DNA from: Brachypodium distachyon
Taxonomy: Eukaryota; Streptophyta; Magnoliopsida; Poales; Poaceae
Reading direction: 5' to 3'
NCBI RefSeq assembly: GCF_000005505.3
Contig: NC_016135.3
Coordinates: 15,160,613 to 15,224,612 of the forward strand
Length of the DNA stretch: 64,000 nt
Each line of letters begins with the position of its first letter. The stretch's first letter is position 1. Of the stretch, positions 11,334 through 23,447 are shown one piece after another. The notes beneath the pieces are model-generated. The model saw nothing but the letters and a program-made list of their open reading frames with translations. It made no database searches and had not been told where the DNA came from. Made by a program: the position numbers and the translations under genes.

Positions 11334-11447
11334 GAACGCACACAGTGCCGCCAAAGGGACACTGAACAACTGCTCGTCGTCGGTGAAGGGGTAGTAGACG
11401 CGGGTGAACGGCGGTACGTTGCCAAAGGGTGGTGGTGGGCTTTCCAT
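11334..11447 (-). pseudogene. Start of the pre-gag ORF in copy B2
   Basis: From the ATG at 11447 the frame reads MESPPPPFGNVPPFTRVYYP then TDDEQLFSVPLAALCAF. It matches the start of the ORF at 6983 with only a few substitutions. It is cut after about 38 codons by the LTR of copy F. The same start in two independent copies supports a real family gene. Confidence 0.75.
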
Positions 11448-11894
11448 CTATAGAAAACAAAGAAGGAAAGGTAGGGAAGTATCAGTGACATGATCAAAAG
11501 GTCGGATGTAAGTAGAATAAAAGATAAAGGTAGAAGGGTGGATAAAATGACAAGAATTATAATTAAAGGTGGAATTGCAAATATAAAATTGGATGCATGA
11601 TGATATGTGTATAACATGACAACATGATTATAGTGGTAGTTGGTATAATAAACAAAAAGATGATATGCATCTGTGGTACAATGGCATAGTATTTAGTGTA
11701 TATGTAGAAATAAAACAACAAACATGTCATGCATATGTAAGGTGTAAATGCAATGATTTAGACGGATAGGGATAACGAGTAAAATATATGTATATATAGA
11801 TCAGATAGGGATAAAAAATAATCCTAAGGTTTGGTCTTATGGTTTAGTCTTATCCTAATCCAAGCTAGGGTCACGTTCCTAAAGGCAACACATT

Positions 11895-11906
11895 GCTCTG
11901 ATACCA
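11895..11906 (-). other. Primer binding site (initiator Met tRNA), B2
   Basis: GCTCTGATACCA on the plus strand is the reverse complement of TGGTATCAGAGC. It lies two bases inside the LTR edge at 11909, as in B1, and shows B2 is read leftward. Confidence 0.92.
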
Positions 11907-11908
11907 TC

Positions 11909-14900
11909 TGAAGCGACCGCCCCCGTACAGGGTTCGATCTCTGTGCTTAATGTGCTAGTCCCTGGATCGACTCACTAGCACACACAGTTCCAAGATGTAA
12001 TATCAAGATACAAAGGTCAAAGTACTTTATTACATCTCATCATCCAGAACTTAATTGTACTTACAAACTTGCCTAACCCCTTGGGTTAGCATAACAAATA
12101 CAGTTTCAAGATAACAAAATATTGTTTCACAAACGGCAGCGGAAAAATGTGGAGCAAATGGGCCACAACTACTCCCAAAGGAGAGAGCATGTTGGAATGT
12201 AAGCACATGACCCAAAGAACATCGACGAACCTCACTCTTCGTCAGATTCACCTGCATTATTAATTGCAGCCACTACGTGGTCAATACATTGAATGTATTA
12301 GCAAGTTCACCTAGAAGTTATAACAGACCTAACAATGTACATGCATAATTTGGCTAGGTGGGGTTTGGCTATTTGCATAAAAGCATCAAAGTTTCATCCT
12401 ATCGTTTTTAACCAAATAGTTTTATCTCTATGGGACACGGGGTAGACACACCCGTGCTCCTATTAACCTAGAGCACATTGAGTAGACACATCAATGCTCC
12501 TACCCAGTTCAATCCATTCATTTTATTAGGAAATTGGAATGAGTGAGACCTTCCTTACAGCCCCCATATCTAGTTGCTCATAATTGTCCGTAACCGGGGA
12601 CACGGCTAAATACTTAGTTTGACACTCGAGAGGTTGTACACATTCCCCACAAGAATTCGACGTGTTAATCCCTTGCTGTCCTCTGGGTAGAGTACCAACG
12701 GCATCGACTTCAAGAATTTTCAGAACATAATCCCCCAGACCACCTAAGGGACCCGCGCTCCCACGTACACAACTCCCTCAGTACAATCCCTCGGATCTGG
12801 GTTCATATTTCTTACTCCATCCAGCCAGAGCCCATATTAGCATGTGGTTGTACTGGAAGCTACTAAACAGGAAACTAGTGTAGCGACCCTCCCCCTTAAT
12901 AGGGACCGATCTCTGAGCTTACTGTGCTAGTCCCTGGATCGACTCACTAGCACACACAGTTTCATGATGAAATATACAGAAGCAAAGGTCAAAGTACTTT
13001 ATTACATCGCATCATCCAGAATTTAATAGTACTTACAACCTCGCATGACCTCTGGGCCAGCATAAAACAAATATTGTTTCAACATCATAAAACAATGTTT
13101 CAAAATACTGCAGCGGAAAAGGGTAGAACATAAGGGCCACACTACTCCAAGGTGAGAGCATGTTGGAATGTAAGCACATGACCCATGACAAAACGACGAA
13201 CCTCACTCAACGTCGGATCCACCTGCATTGTTAATTGCAGCCACTACGTGGTCAATACATTTGAATGTATTGGCAAGCTCACTAGAGTTATAAAGGACCT
13301 ACCAAGTACATGCATAGTTTGGCTAAGTGGGGTTTGGCTATTTTGCATAAAGGCATCATTATTCAAATCCTATTATTTTTAGACAAATAGTTTTGAAATC
13401 TATTGGACACGGGGTAGAAACACCCATGCTCCTATTAACCTAGGCACATTGAGTAGAAACATCAATGCTCCTACCCAGTTCAAACCATTCATTTTATTTG
13501 GAAATTTGAATGAGTGAGACTTTCCTTAAAGTTCCAATATCTAGTTGCTCATAATTGTCCGTAACCGGGGACACGGCTAAGTACTTAGTTTGACACTCTC
13601 GAGAGGTGGTACACTTTACCCACAAGAAATCGACGTGTTAATCCCTTGCTGTCCTCCAGGTGGAGTAGCAACGGCATCGATTACAGGAATTTTCAGAACA
13701 TATTCCCCCAAACCACCTGAGGGACGCGTTCCAACCTACACTGCTACATACCGATGTCACCTCGGATCCAGGTTCATATTTCTTACATCCATCCTGGCAG
13801 AGCCCATAATACCATGTGGTTGTACTGGAAGCTACTAAACAGGAAAACTAGTCCAGTCTCTGGTTATCCCGGGTGGCATCCCACATTGTGACGCAGGCGC
13901 TCCCCAAATCGCACAGGAGACGACCATGGACGCCCCCGAATCACACGGAGAGACGACTCAGCGGGCCCCATAGAAATGGACCTAGCGTCACGACATCCGA
14001 AAACTCAAAGCAGCCCACCCAGGACGGTTCATTGAATTACTTGTTTTGCCATACACTAAGAAAAATCATATTGTAATTTCAACAGTATCACATTGTAACA
14101 ATACCACCCTCGTATAATATCATAGCATAGCCTCTTACTACTACGATGGCAATTGGTGGTGAAGTCATGGCAAAGGTATCCTATACTACTAGGACAGATA
14201 ATAGCTAGCATAGATACAATAATAATCCTGACAATGCAACTAATAAAATCTAGTGCATAATAAAATAATGGGTAAATGATCAAAGTGAACTTGCCTTGAT
14301 AGTAGTTGGAGTTCAAACACTCGTCACAATCGCAAGGTTCGCTCTCCGAGAATACTATACCATCAACAAACATATACACACACATAAACACACAATACAA
14401 ACATGACAAAAGAATATGTATGCCATGATGCGATGCAAAACATGTCACATGAGTTTGGTTTATTTTATTTGGGTGATCTGCTGATCCAATGCCTTGAGAA
14501 TTAAACACATGTAATTAGGGTTTTTAAGAAAAAGCAAAAGCTAGGGTTTAAAACCTAAAATGAGGTTTTATTTGCATCTGCAAAACAATTTAATTCATAA
14601 TATTTATTTCTCTGCCCCATTGGACAGAGGAGATTAAAATAAAATTTTGGGCACTGGTTTCATTCAAAAAGGACTTCTAAATAATTAGCTATGATTTAAA
14701 TGGCATAAAACCCTAATCTGTAATTTGAATGTGATTCAAATATTCAAATTTGAATTTGGACAGTGCCAAATGATTCTACATTTCCTAAGGATTCCAAAAA
14801 GGTGTGGATCACTAAATTTGGCCAAACAGATTTAAAGTTGTGATCATTTGAAGTTACAGGGGCCTATCTGCAAAAATGCCTTTTATTAATCCGGGGAAAT

Positions 14901-17900
14901 AAAATTACATTTTTATTTTATAACTCGGGTGCCACGTGGCGCATTCCTATTCGTTGGCACCGGTTCGGTTAAATGAAAAAAGATCGGGATCTAATCTGGA
15001 CCGTTGATCACGATCGGACGGACGGGGACTCTCGGGCTTACCTAGGGTTCCGGCGACCTTCTCCGGCGACGGCGCGGCACGGGCGGCGGCGGCGCGGGGT
15101 GCTCCGGCGATGCGGGCGACGCGGGGATGGCCGGGGTCGGCGCGGCGCGGCACGGCGGAGACGGGGACGGGGTCGGTGTGCGGCGTCGGGAGGTCGGGGG
15201 CCTCGCCGAGGTCGGAGACGAGCGGGCGGCGAGCGCGGGCTCCGGCGAAGCTTCGGGCGGTGACGGGGGCGGCGCTACGGTGCATCAAACAACAAATCGA
15301 GCGTGTCAAAACGTGCGCAAGCGCGAGGGGCTCCGGAAATTTGAAGACTCGCGCGAGAGGGCTCACCGGCGTGGTCGGCGCGGCGCGAGAACGGCGGCGG
15401 CGCGGGCGAACTCCGGCGACGAAAACCGGCGACATGGGCGCGTGCGGGTGCGGGCAAACAGAGGGGAAAAGAAGGGGGAAGCCGGGGCTTTAAAGGGACG
15501 CGAGCGGCTCGGTTCGGGATGGTCGGGAGGGGCGGATCCCGGTGATGGCGCGCGGCGGTCACGCACGGGGACGGCGGCGCGATTTCGGGCACCTGCCCGG
15601 GGTAGGGGACGACCCCGACAGGTGGGCCCCACCTGTCGGTGGCTCGGGCGCGCGCGAGCGGGCGGCGGGGCCAGCTGGGCTGTGGCGCGCGCGGGGGAGT
15701 TGGGCCGGTTCGGCCCAATTCGGCCGGGCCGGTCCGTTTACCCCTTTTTTTTTCTTTTAGACCTTTTCTTTTTTTGTTTTTCCCATTTCTTTGATATCTT
15801 TTGAGTTTGAACTCCAAATTGGTCCAAATGAATTCCAGAAAATTTGTAAAATCATGTTCTACCATGATACATATTTTGGAAGTAGTTTCTCTTCAAAATA
15901 AAATATATAAAAATACATTTGCCCTATAAATGCCCTTAGGGCTATATATCCATTTAAATAAAATACTTTTTCAACTCCAAATAATTATCCAAAAATTATG
16001 GGATAGCTCATATATGCATTAAACCCTTTTTATACATGAACCCTATTGGTTTGAAAATCCAAAGGTTACAGGGATGTAAACAAAATCTCTTAAAGCCTTT
16101 TGTGATTCAAAATTTGAATTCAAACATGCAATTGTGGCATGATGCTCATGGATGCAATGCATATGTAAAGGTTTGAAATTTTGGGATGTTACAACTAGTC
16201 CAGTCTCTGGTTACCCCGGGTGGCATTCCACATTTGCAACGCAAGCGCTCCCTGAATCCACGGTGAGACATCCATGGACGATCCATCCCCGAATCCACGG
16301 GGACTCGACTCAGAGGGACCCATAGAAATGGACCTGACGTCGCATAACATCTCGAATACTCAAAGCAACCCACCCAGGACGGTTCGTTGAATTACTTGTT
16401 TTGGCATACACTAGGAAAACCATACTTTAATTCAATAACGTCACATTGTAATAATACCACCCACGTATACTATCATAGCATAGCATTTGCTACTACGATG
16501 GTAATTGGTGATGAGGACATGGCAAGGGTATCCTATACTACTAGGAGAATCATAGCTAGCATAGGTATAATAATAATCCTAACAATGCAACTAATAAAAA
16601 CTAGTGCATAATAAAATAATGGGATAATGGTCAAAGTGAACTTGCCTTGATAGCAGTTGGAATTCAAGCACTCTTCGCAATCACACAGTTCGCTCTCTGA
16701 GACAACTAATCAAATACAAACAATGCATACATAAACACATAATACAATCAAAAGGAGATATATGCCATGATGCAATGCAAAACATGTGACATGATTGGGT
16801 TGATTTTATTCAGGTGATCAACTGGTCCAAAGCATTAGCAATTAAAATTAATGCATTAGGTCTAAAAACATAATGCAAAAACTAGGGATTAAAACCCTAA
16901 TAAAAGGTTCTATTGGCATCAGCCTATCAATTTAATTCAAAAAACTTATTTCTCTGTCCCATTGGACAGAGGGTGATAAAATAAATTTTTGGGCACTGGT
17001 TTCAATTAAAAAGGATTTCTAAATGAAAAGATATGATTTAAATGGCATTAAAAGCCTTTCTGTAATTTGACTATGGTTAAGTTATTCAAATTTAAATTTA
17101 AACTATGCCAAAATATTCTACAGGTCAAGACTTTTCCAGAAAGGTAATATTTGTTAAATTTAGCCAAAGGGTTTAAAAGTTATGATCATTTGAAGTTCTA
17201 GAGGTTTTTCTGCAAAACTGCGAATTAATTAAACCGGGTATTAAGTTTTTCATTTTATTAGGGACACGTGGCAGCTTCCTATTCGTTGGTACCGGTTCAC
17301 TTAAAAATTTAACAAGATCTACTCTCGGCCGTTGGCCGAGATCCAACGGCCAGGGGCGCTCGGGCCCACCTCCGGGGACCCTAGGGTTCCGGCGATGGAG
17401 TTCCGGCGGCGGCGTGGTGCGGGCAGGGCGGCGGACGGAGTTCTGGTGGTCGCCGGTCGTCGGGGAGGAGGGAGGCGAGGGCGGCGCGGTGTGACGAAAC
17501 CGGTGACGCGGTCGGTGCCGCGAGTCGGGGCCGGGAACGTCGCCTAGGACGACGATAAGCGGCGGCGGCGCGGTTCGGGGCTCCGGTGAGCTCGGCGAGC
17601 GGTGTCCGGCGGTTACAAGGCACCAAACGCAAAACCACTCGCATCAAAAAGTGCGCAAAGACGAGAATGGGAGAGAGAGGTAATCGGGAGAGGCCTTACC
17701 TCAAGGTTCGTCGGCGGCGTTCTTCGGCGGCGAAATCCGGCAGCCTGGGGGCGTGGTGGAGATGGAGATTAGGTGGAATGGAGAGAGGGGGCCGAATAAA
17801 GGACGGGGCGAGGAGATCACGGCGGTGAACGCGCGGGCGGCGCGTTTGGAAGGCGCGGGCGTCGCGGCGGCGTCTCGGCGGAGATGAAGCTGACAGGTGG

Positions 17901-18484
17901 GGCCCACCTGTCAGCAGCTGCGGGCGCGCGCATGCGAGCGTTGGGGTGCTGGGCTGCGGTGGGCCCGCGAGGGATGGGCCGGTTTGGCCCAAAGTGGCCG
18001 GGCCGGTCCGTTTCTCCCTTTTTTTTCTTTAACCCTTTTTCCTTGTTCTTTTTGTGTAATTCCTTTATAACTTTTGATTTTGAACTCCAAATTGACCCAA
18101 ATAAATTGCAGAAAGTTTGTAAAATCATATTATAATATGATTCCACTTTTGGGCCTATTTTACCTTCCAAATAAAATATATAAAAATACATTTTCCCTAT
18201 AAATGCCTTTAGGGCTCTATAACTATTTAAATAAAATAGTTTTTCAACTCCAATAAATATCCAAAAATTATGGGATAGCTTATTTATGCAATAAACCCCT
18301 TTTATAGTCAAACCCTATTGGTTCAAAGATCCAAACCCCAAATGGGTGAATAACTTGGTTTTAAAATGGAATAAAACCTTTTCAAAGCCTTTTGAGATTC
18401 AAATTTGAATTCAAACATGCAAATGTGGCATGATGCTCATGTATGCAATGCATATGAAAGAGTTTGAAATTTTGGGATGTTACA
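11909..18484 (-). repeat. 5' LTR of copy B2, interrupted by a solo LTR
   Basis: On the plus strand the LTR runs from TGAAGCGACC at 11909 to GGGATGTTACA at 18484. Removing the insert 12879-16193 and one copy of ACTAG leaves an LTR of about 3.26 kb, close to that of B1. It has the same AT-rich, GC-rich (about 17330-18000) and AT-rich zones. It adjoins a family-C LTR stub at 18485. Confidence 0.88.
12879..16193 (-). repeat. Solo LTR of family B (B3) nested in the B2 LTR
   Basis: A complete 3315-bp LTR runs, on the plus strand, from TGTAGCGACCCTCCCCC to GGGATGTTACA. It is flanked by a perfect 5-bp target-site duplication ACTAG (12874-12878 and 16194-16198). No PBS or internal sequence adjoins either end, so it is the usual product of LTR-LTR recombination. 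It lies in the LTR of another member of the same family, in the same orientation. Confidence 0.93.
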
Positions 18485-18821
18485 CTTGACGGGGAACCCC
18501 CTTCCTGTCGGTTCATTAAATGCGCCATGCGCCTCACTCCTTGTCCTGACAAACTCTGCGCGCCCACGTGGCACCGCAGTCCTGCTTACTCGGCCCCGCC
18601 CTTGCAGTGGAAACCTGTGCCCAAGAGTGCCCCTCCCGACAAGTACCTTCCCGGGAGGTGCCCAGGCTGGAATTCTCCCCCGAAGCCCCGCTAGCCCTTC
18701 CGGGCTGGTAGTTTGCCGGGCAGCTTGTATACTGCCGCCCGGGGTAAGATCCTGCCGGGAAGCGGGCGAGGCGACCCGCGCGTCGTGCAGCGGTGGTACC
18801 CCGGATGCCACTGGTGCGACA
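18485..18821 (-). repeat. Family-C LTR stub
   Basis: The start portion of a minus-strand family-C LTR (its own first base is 18821, TGTCGCACCAGTGGCATCC on that strand) is cut by the B2 LTR at 18485. It shares the CCCGCTAGCCC/CCGGGCTGGTAG and CTTCCCGGGAGG blocks with the complete LTRs. The missing part was presumably displaced or deleted when B2 entered. Sequence at 18822 belongs to another element. Confidence 0.78.
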
Positions 18822-18833
18822 CCGTGGCCATGA

Positions 18834-19407
18834 TCGCAGGAGGAAACGTAAAAACCGAGTCTTCGAGGAGTCACATCCACCCGATTTCATCGCAGCCGCT
18901 TCTCCATCAGATTTTGGTTCTCACGAAAACGGAAATCGCAGTGGAGGCTTTCGAGGTGGCGACAAACGCATGCAACAATGGCAGCGGAAAGGGAACCAAC
19001 TCTCTCTCAACAGTTGGCTTCTCCTCGCCCATTTCACATCTACAGGGATGAACTGGGCAATATCAAGCCAAGTCACCCTCTAGCCGAGTGTCGACGTTTC
19101 AAAGAGCTACAAGCTGAGTTTGCCAGGACACAGTAGTCAGCAGCCAGCGCCGGTTCCCCGCAGTTACCTAGGTCGCATTCGTACCCCAATGAAGGAGTCA
19201 ACACGCCTTTGCCGCCTCCCATACCAGGAGCGCTAGCCATTGGTGCTCCTCCTCCTCCTCCTCCGCGCCCAGCCAGCTTAGCCGGCGCAGTGCACCCAGT
19301 GGCACTTGCACCACCACCAGAAGCACCAACAACGGTCACCAACTCATACCCGACTCCGGTCGGACACATCTGCATGATTCAAAAAGGAAAACCCACTAAT
19401 CGAGTCT
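18834..19407 (+). pseudogene. gag C-terminal remnant of E
   Basis: Readable pieces include RRKRKNRVFEESHPPDFIA and, in another frame, the segment FHIYRDELGNIKP followed by HPLAECRRFKEL. That segment is the degenerate knuckle usual at the end of Tat-type Gag. A TAG follows near 19132. After it comes a Pro/Ala-rich linker with a run of eight prolines or so (19206-19275), ending at TAG 19407. The frame change near 19000 and the two stops make it non-functional. Confidence 0.65.
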
Positions 19408-19484
19408 AGAAGTACATAACTCGGTAGGTTCATATGGCCGTGAGGTCACCTCCTTCTTCAACGGAGTATCTCGACTAGTCTGAA

Positions 19485-20159
19485 GTGGAGGTTACATTCT
19501 CCAGAGAAGATCACCCACCCTGCATCCCGCAACCTAGAAACGCAGCATTGGTGCTCGACGCACAGATTGGGGGTTTCATGTTGAACAAAGTATTCATCGA
19601 TGATGGAAGTGGGCTAAACATTATCTACGCCGACACCCTACGGAAGATGATTCGTTCAACAACAAAGCTAGCCCCCACGAAGACAACCTTCCACGGGATG
19701 ATCTCAGGAAAAGTAGCCACTCCACTAGGCAAAGTCAGCCTAGACGTGGTGTTCGGCACGCCCGATAACTTCAGACGTGAAAGACTCGACTTCGGAGTGG
19801 TCAACTGGCCCTCCCAGTACCACGTGGTCTTGAGTAGCGTCGCGCTAGCCCGCTTCATGGTAGTCCCGCATTACGCTTACCTTAATCTTAAAATGCCTGG
19901 ACCCAACGGCGTGATAACTATCTCTGGAAGTTTCCTACGGTCTGACCACTGCGACCGTGAATTCCACAAAATTTCCGAGTCACTCGCCATGCAGGACCAG
20001 GCCAGCCAGGCCTACCTCTTAACGGACGATGACCAAAATTCCATCCTTAAGAAAAGAGCCATTGAGGCCACAAGTGGCAAAGAAACGAAGGCAGAGGAAG
20101 CGCAGTTCCCTTCACCAAAGGTGACCAACACTGACCCGGCCGGCAGCCCTACCAAGTAA
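19485..20159 (+). pseudogene. Gypsy aspartic protease domain of E
   Basis: The open frame covers the retropepsin region. HPPCIPQPRNAALVLDAQIG leads to the active-site-like VFIDDGSGLNII (family form D-x-G), then GMISGKVATPLGKVSLDVVF and an SGSFLRSDHCDREFHK segment before the linker to RT. The apparent first codon is GTG, so this is part of a gag-pol frame, not a separate gene. In-frame TAGs lie upstream (19474 region). It ends in a Pro/Ser-rich stretch with no RT behind it. Confidence 0.75.
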
Positions 20160-20628
20160 GGAAGACTGGCTCGTTGGGCTCCCCCCACTTACAACATCGG
20201 GAGCCCCTCTAGCAGGTGCACCAAAACAACGAGATCGCCAAGTCGGCTTCACAGCCCATGCAGTGTAACTCAAAAAGTCGCCTGCCGAAGAGTGAGTCAG
20301 TTCAAGCACGCACCAAAGAGCTCATCCACGCCTTGACATGGCTATTCAGCCCCCTCGACTAGAGGATATGAGAACCAAGGATCTCCCCCTCAGACTCCAA
20401 TTCAGAGCAGGGGACACACGAAGCAAGACGCGGAACGCCACGCAATCGCGCCACCAACGCGCCGGGCTTTTATTAATTTTTTTATTTTCCCGTATGTTTC
20501 CTTTTTCTCCGCATTTTTTTATAAGCACCTTCTTGTACCATCGGTACTCAATAAAAAGTCTTTACGTACCTCTACTCAGAGTCATTTTTTCCTTACTCTA
20601 CTATGGTCGCGTCATGCTCAGAGCTGAG

Positions 20629-20780
20629 CATCGACCATAAACTTGTCATTGGACGCACCCGACACTCAGGGGCTGCGTCCAATCGACCCTAAACTTGTCA
20701 TTGGACTCACCCGACACTCGGAGGCTGCGTCTAATCGACCGTAAACTTGTCATTGGATGCACCCTACACTCACTAGCTGT
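20629..20780. repeat. Three 52-bp tandem repeats in the E 3' region
   Basis: Three consecutive units of about 52 bp share ATCGACC(A/C/G)TAAACTTGTC and an ATTGGA...CACCC...ACACTC block. They lie just after a T-rich tract and before the antisense ORF pieces, a common place for minisatellites in Tat 3' regions. Confidence 0.8.
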
Positions 20781-21087
20781 CTCGTGAAGTGCATAAGCAC
20801 AACATCATTCAATGGCTGGCGCTTTCCAAAAATACAAAACTTGGGCTCACGCCAATTCTCAGCTGACAATCTCAAAGAATTTACAGAACAAAGGTACGAT
20901 CTCTATTTCAAAGAGGCTGGAAGTCAGTAATTACAAAGGATTTGAAAGTATTTGGGTCTACACATGACTGCAAACCAGTCATGCACAGACCCGGGGGCTA
21001 CTCCCATCGGGAGAGCTGGTCGCGCAGCCGGTAAAAATACTGCTGATACAACTACGCCTATATTTTTAACGGAAACAAAAGACTACT

Positions 21088-21805
21088 CTACCCCAAAGCC
21101 ATAAGAGTAACCAACTGGCGCGCTGTGTGCTCCATCATGTCATAAATCGGACCAAGCTGAGCATCGTCTGGCACACTGGAGGGAGTCAGATGCTGGGAGT
21201 CCAAGTTTAGTGAGGGGTAACGAAGCCGAACAAACGAGAGGGCTAGTACAGCCCCTTCCACCAGTTGTTCGTGCATAGCCCCCCTCACCACCACTCCTTC
21301 GCAAAATCTTTCGATCAATCCCTTTAGGTCCACTGGCACAGGAAGCTCCGGAAACAAATTGCGGTGCACCTCAGTCAAACAGTGGCTGCAAGACTTAAGG
21401 CAGATCACAGCTCTTGCAACTCGATCTTGCAGCAATGCAAGGGTATAACCCTTGTCGCGGTTCGACCAGAAGGCTGGAGTCATCGAGCCAGACCGTGCTA
21501 TAGCATCAAGACGGCTTTCACACGTTCAGCTTCAACGTATGGTTCTAGCATCATATCTACAAAAGAAAGTACACCCAAGTCAGACCAAGAATCAGTTGAT
21601 ACAACACTTTCAAACAGAGGGGCAAGTAGTTATGCCGCAAGTCAGAGCTTAGCTTCACGATCTCTCCAAGAAGGAAATCTTCTCGGCCCGATGCGGCCTG
21701 ATTTTCTGACTTAAGCAGGGAAATCTCATCCCGCGCTTGAGCAAGGTTGTATTCAACATGTCCTAAACGGATATGCATAACCTCGAGCGCATCGAAAGAA
21801 TCCAT
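21088..21805 (-). pseudogene. Antisense ORF remnant in E (module 1)
   Basis: On the minus strand, opposite to E, a heptad-like helical piece (AQARDEISLLKSEN, near 21700) is followed after a break by a 131-residue frame. That frame has FWSNRDKGYTLALLQDRVAR, a Cys-containing helix, NLFPELPVPVDLKGLIERF and LALSFVRLRYPSLNLD before its stop at 21088. This matches the usual C-terminal half of the antisense ORF found 3' of pol in grass Tat elements, as I know the family. It is broken by frame changes between the pieces. Confidence 0.6.
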
Positions 21806-22175
21806 CTCTTCCCACAGAACTCAACCGTAAATCAGCAGGTCAAACCCTTCACGCTGGTTATTATGTTCGGGTCAGCACTCGACCATTTACAGTCAACTGC
21901 GCCCTCAGGGGCTACTCCCACCGGGAGTACTCGAACTCCGGATTGAATTTCACCTTCGGGAAGTTACAACTCGAGTCGGAGTCAGCAAACAAGTCGTATT
22001 GCTCTATTTCCAAAAGGGAATAACTTCGCAAGGTTTACATGGATATTAAATTACAACCTTGAGTCTGATCGCCACTGCACACAGTCGCAACCGTACTCGG
22101 CGGCTACTCCCACCATGAGCGCTGGTCGCGCACCTGATAGAATATCTTCTATAGAAAGAAACACATGGCTATCTA

Positions 22176-22365
22176 CTACGGCGAGGGGTGGGTCCCTCCC
22201 CTTCTGCTGCCCATTGTCGGATCATGTGTAGGGCTGCCGCCTGCCCTGCTTCCAGGAACGACCCTATACCTTGGTTGAGAGCAGCCGGCAAGGTAGCGAC
22301 TTGCCAAAGATCCAACTCTGTGTAGTTGACTCGCACAAATGTGAGGGCAATCTTGGCACCCTTTA
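22176..22365 (-). pseudogene. Antisense ORF C-terminus in E (module 2)
   Basis: A second, shorter copy of the antisense-ORF end reads LTFVRVNYTELDLWQVATLP then ALNQGIGSFLEAGRAAALHM. It lines up with LSFVRLRYPSLNLD in module 1. It is preceded by the same kind of spacer (GGCTACTCCCACC...GCTGGTCGCGCA, near 22100, versus near 20995 for module 1). It is cut at 22366 by the D LTR. Confidence 0.6.
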
Positions 22366-22889
22366 TGTTGTGGTGGTGTCATGACAGATGCCATAGGATG
22401 GCTTATGTTGGGGCCGATGGACGAAGGAAGAACCGGAGGAGGGAGGACGTGATTAGAACCACGCACAACACAAGAACACACACACGGTTTACCCAAGTTC
22501 AGAGCCCTCTTGTTGAGGTAAGACTCCTACTCCTGCTTTGTAGTATTACGCGAGATACCGAGGGCTACAATGGTGCTCCTTGAGCAGTTTTCTTCAGGAG
22601 GAAGAAGAAGAAGGGGGAAACCATAGATCACTAAGTGAAGGACCCCTCTCTTGGGAGGGGTGGTGCTCCTATTTATGGGCCGCCAATGTCACACTGACAT
22701 GTGGACCAAAGGCTAACCTTATCTTCTACGGGCCCCACCGGGCACGCTCCTCAGTTCCCTCCGGGTGGCATGCCGGCCTGTTAGCAATGCGGTTTAAGGA
22801 TGCCGGAGTACTTGCCTGTGACGGCTTTGCCCTCGTTATCTCGGCTAATGTGTGTCGTTATGACCCTACCCAGGGTCATCCCCCCGACA
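22366..22889 (-). repeat. 3' LTR of D (shortened)
   Basis: On the plus strand it runs from TGTTGTGGTGGTGTCATG to CATCCCCCCGACA, matching 45544-46287. It is 524 bp against 744 bp, because a block corresponding to about 45960-46170 of the other LTR is absent. The two LTRs also differ at many single positions, so the insertion is not recent. Confidence 0.85.
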
Positions 22890-23447
22890 CTAGTCCCCTA
22901 ATCTGTTGCGGACCGGCAGGAAAAGATGTCGGGCCCCGACAGTTTCCCACAACTCAAGCCACCAAATCCTAGCAGAGTTGAGCCAAGGAAGATGCCGAGA
23001 CAATCTCGAGCTTTCTTAGCCGAGATCAGGCAACTCTGACATATCTAGTCGGCGTGCTTATTCTGCCCTGAGCCGAGATTCCTTTCTTCCTCACGGCCTA
23101 CAATAGAAAGCCCGTTTTTGCCGACATTAGTGCCACCTGTCGCTCACACTCTGTGCTCTGCTTAAATAACGGGAAGATAAGACTCGAAGTACTGCCGGCA
23201 CGCCTTTTGAGGCGAGCGTGTCGTCCCATCGGACAGGAAAACCGGCAGGCCATTAAGAGAGGAATTTCGGTTCCCACGCGGATCCTTATCTTCCCGGATT
23301 CGGCGGGATTTACTGCGCCACGTCGCGCAGTAATCATGCGCGTGCGCCGTTTATAGGGTTGAATGCCCCCATGATCGTGCGTGGCCTTACTGTTGGCCAC
23401 GAAGATCATGGGCGCGGAAGATCCTCGCCCCATTAGTGCGCGGCGGT

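Larger units (their letters stand above)
11334..18484 (-). mobile_element. Tekay/Del-like element, 5' part (family B, copy B2)
   Basis: A minus-strand copy of family B. It has a 5' LTR in two pieces (11909-12878 and 16199-18484) split by solo LTR B3, an initiator-Met PBS at 11895-11906, a leader, and the first codons of the pre-gag ORF at 11334-11447. The rest was replaced or displaced by copy F. With B1 it forms a head-to-head pair: outer ends TGTAACATCCC at 3260 and GGGATGTTACA at 18484. The flanking bases TCGAG and CTTGA are not a target-site duplication, so the pair did not arrive as one unit. Confidence 0.85.
18822..22365 (+). mobile_element. Tat-type Gypsy derivative lacking RT and integrase (E)
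   Basis: A plus-strand remnant carries the end of gag, a protease domain (19485-20159), a short bridge, then directly the 3' region with antisense ORF pieces (21088-21805 and 22176-22365, minus). No RT, RNase H or integrase lies between. The 5' end is lost at 18821 and the 3' end at the D LTR (22366). Such gag-protease-only layouts are known among non-autonomous Tat relatives (the rice Dasheng/RIRE2 pair is the familiar case). Whether this is an ancestral form or a late deletion cannot be told from one copy. Confidence 0.72.

Noticed and set aside
14947..15865. ORFs of 162, 225 and 196 codons in the GC-rich part of LTR B3
   Set aside because: The equivalent regions of B1 and B2 do not keep these frames. 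The sequence is the GC-rich promoter/leader of the LTR.
3260..18484. One giant DNA transposon with terminal inverted repeats
   Set aside because: The inverted ends are the ends of LTRs from two oppositely oriented retrotransposons, each with its own PBS, and there is no TSD.
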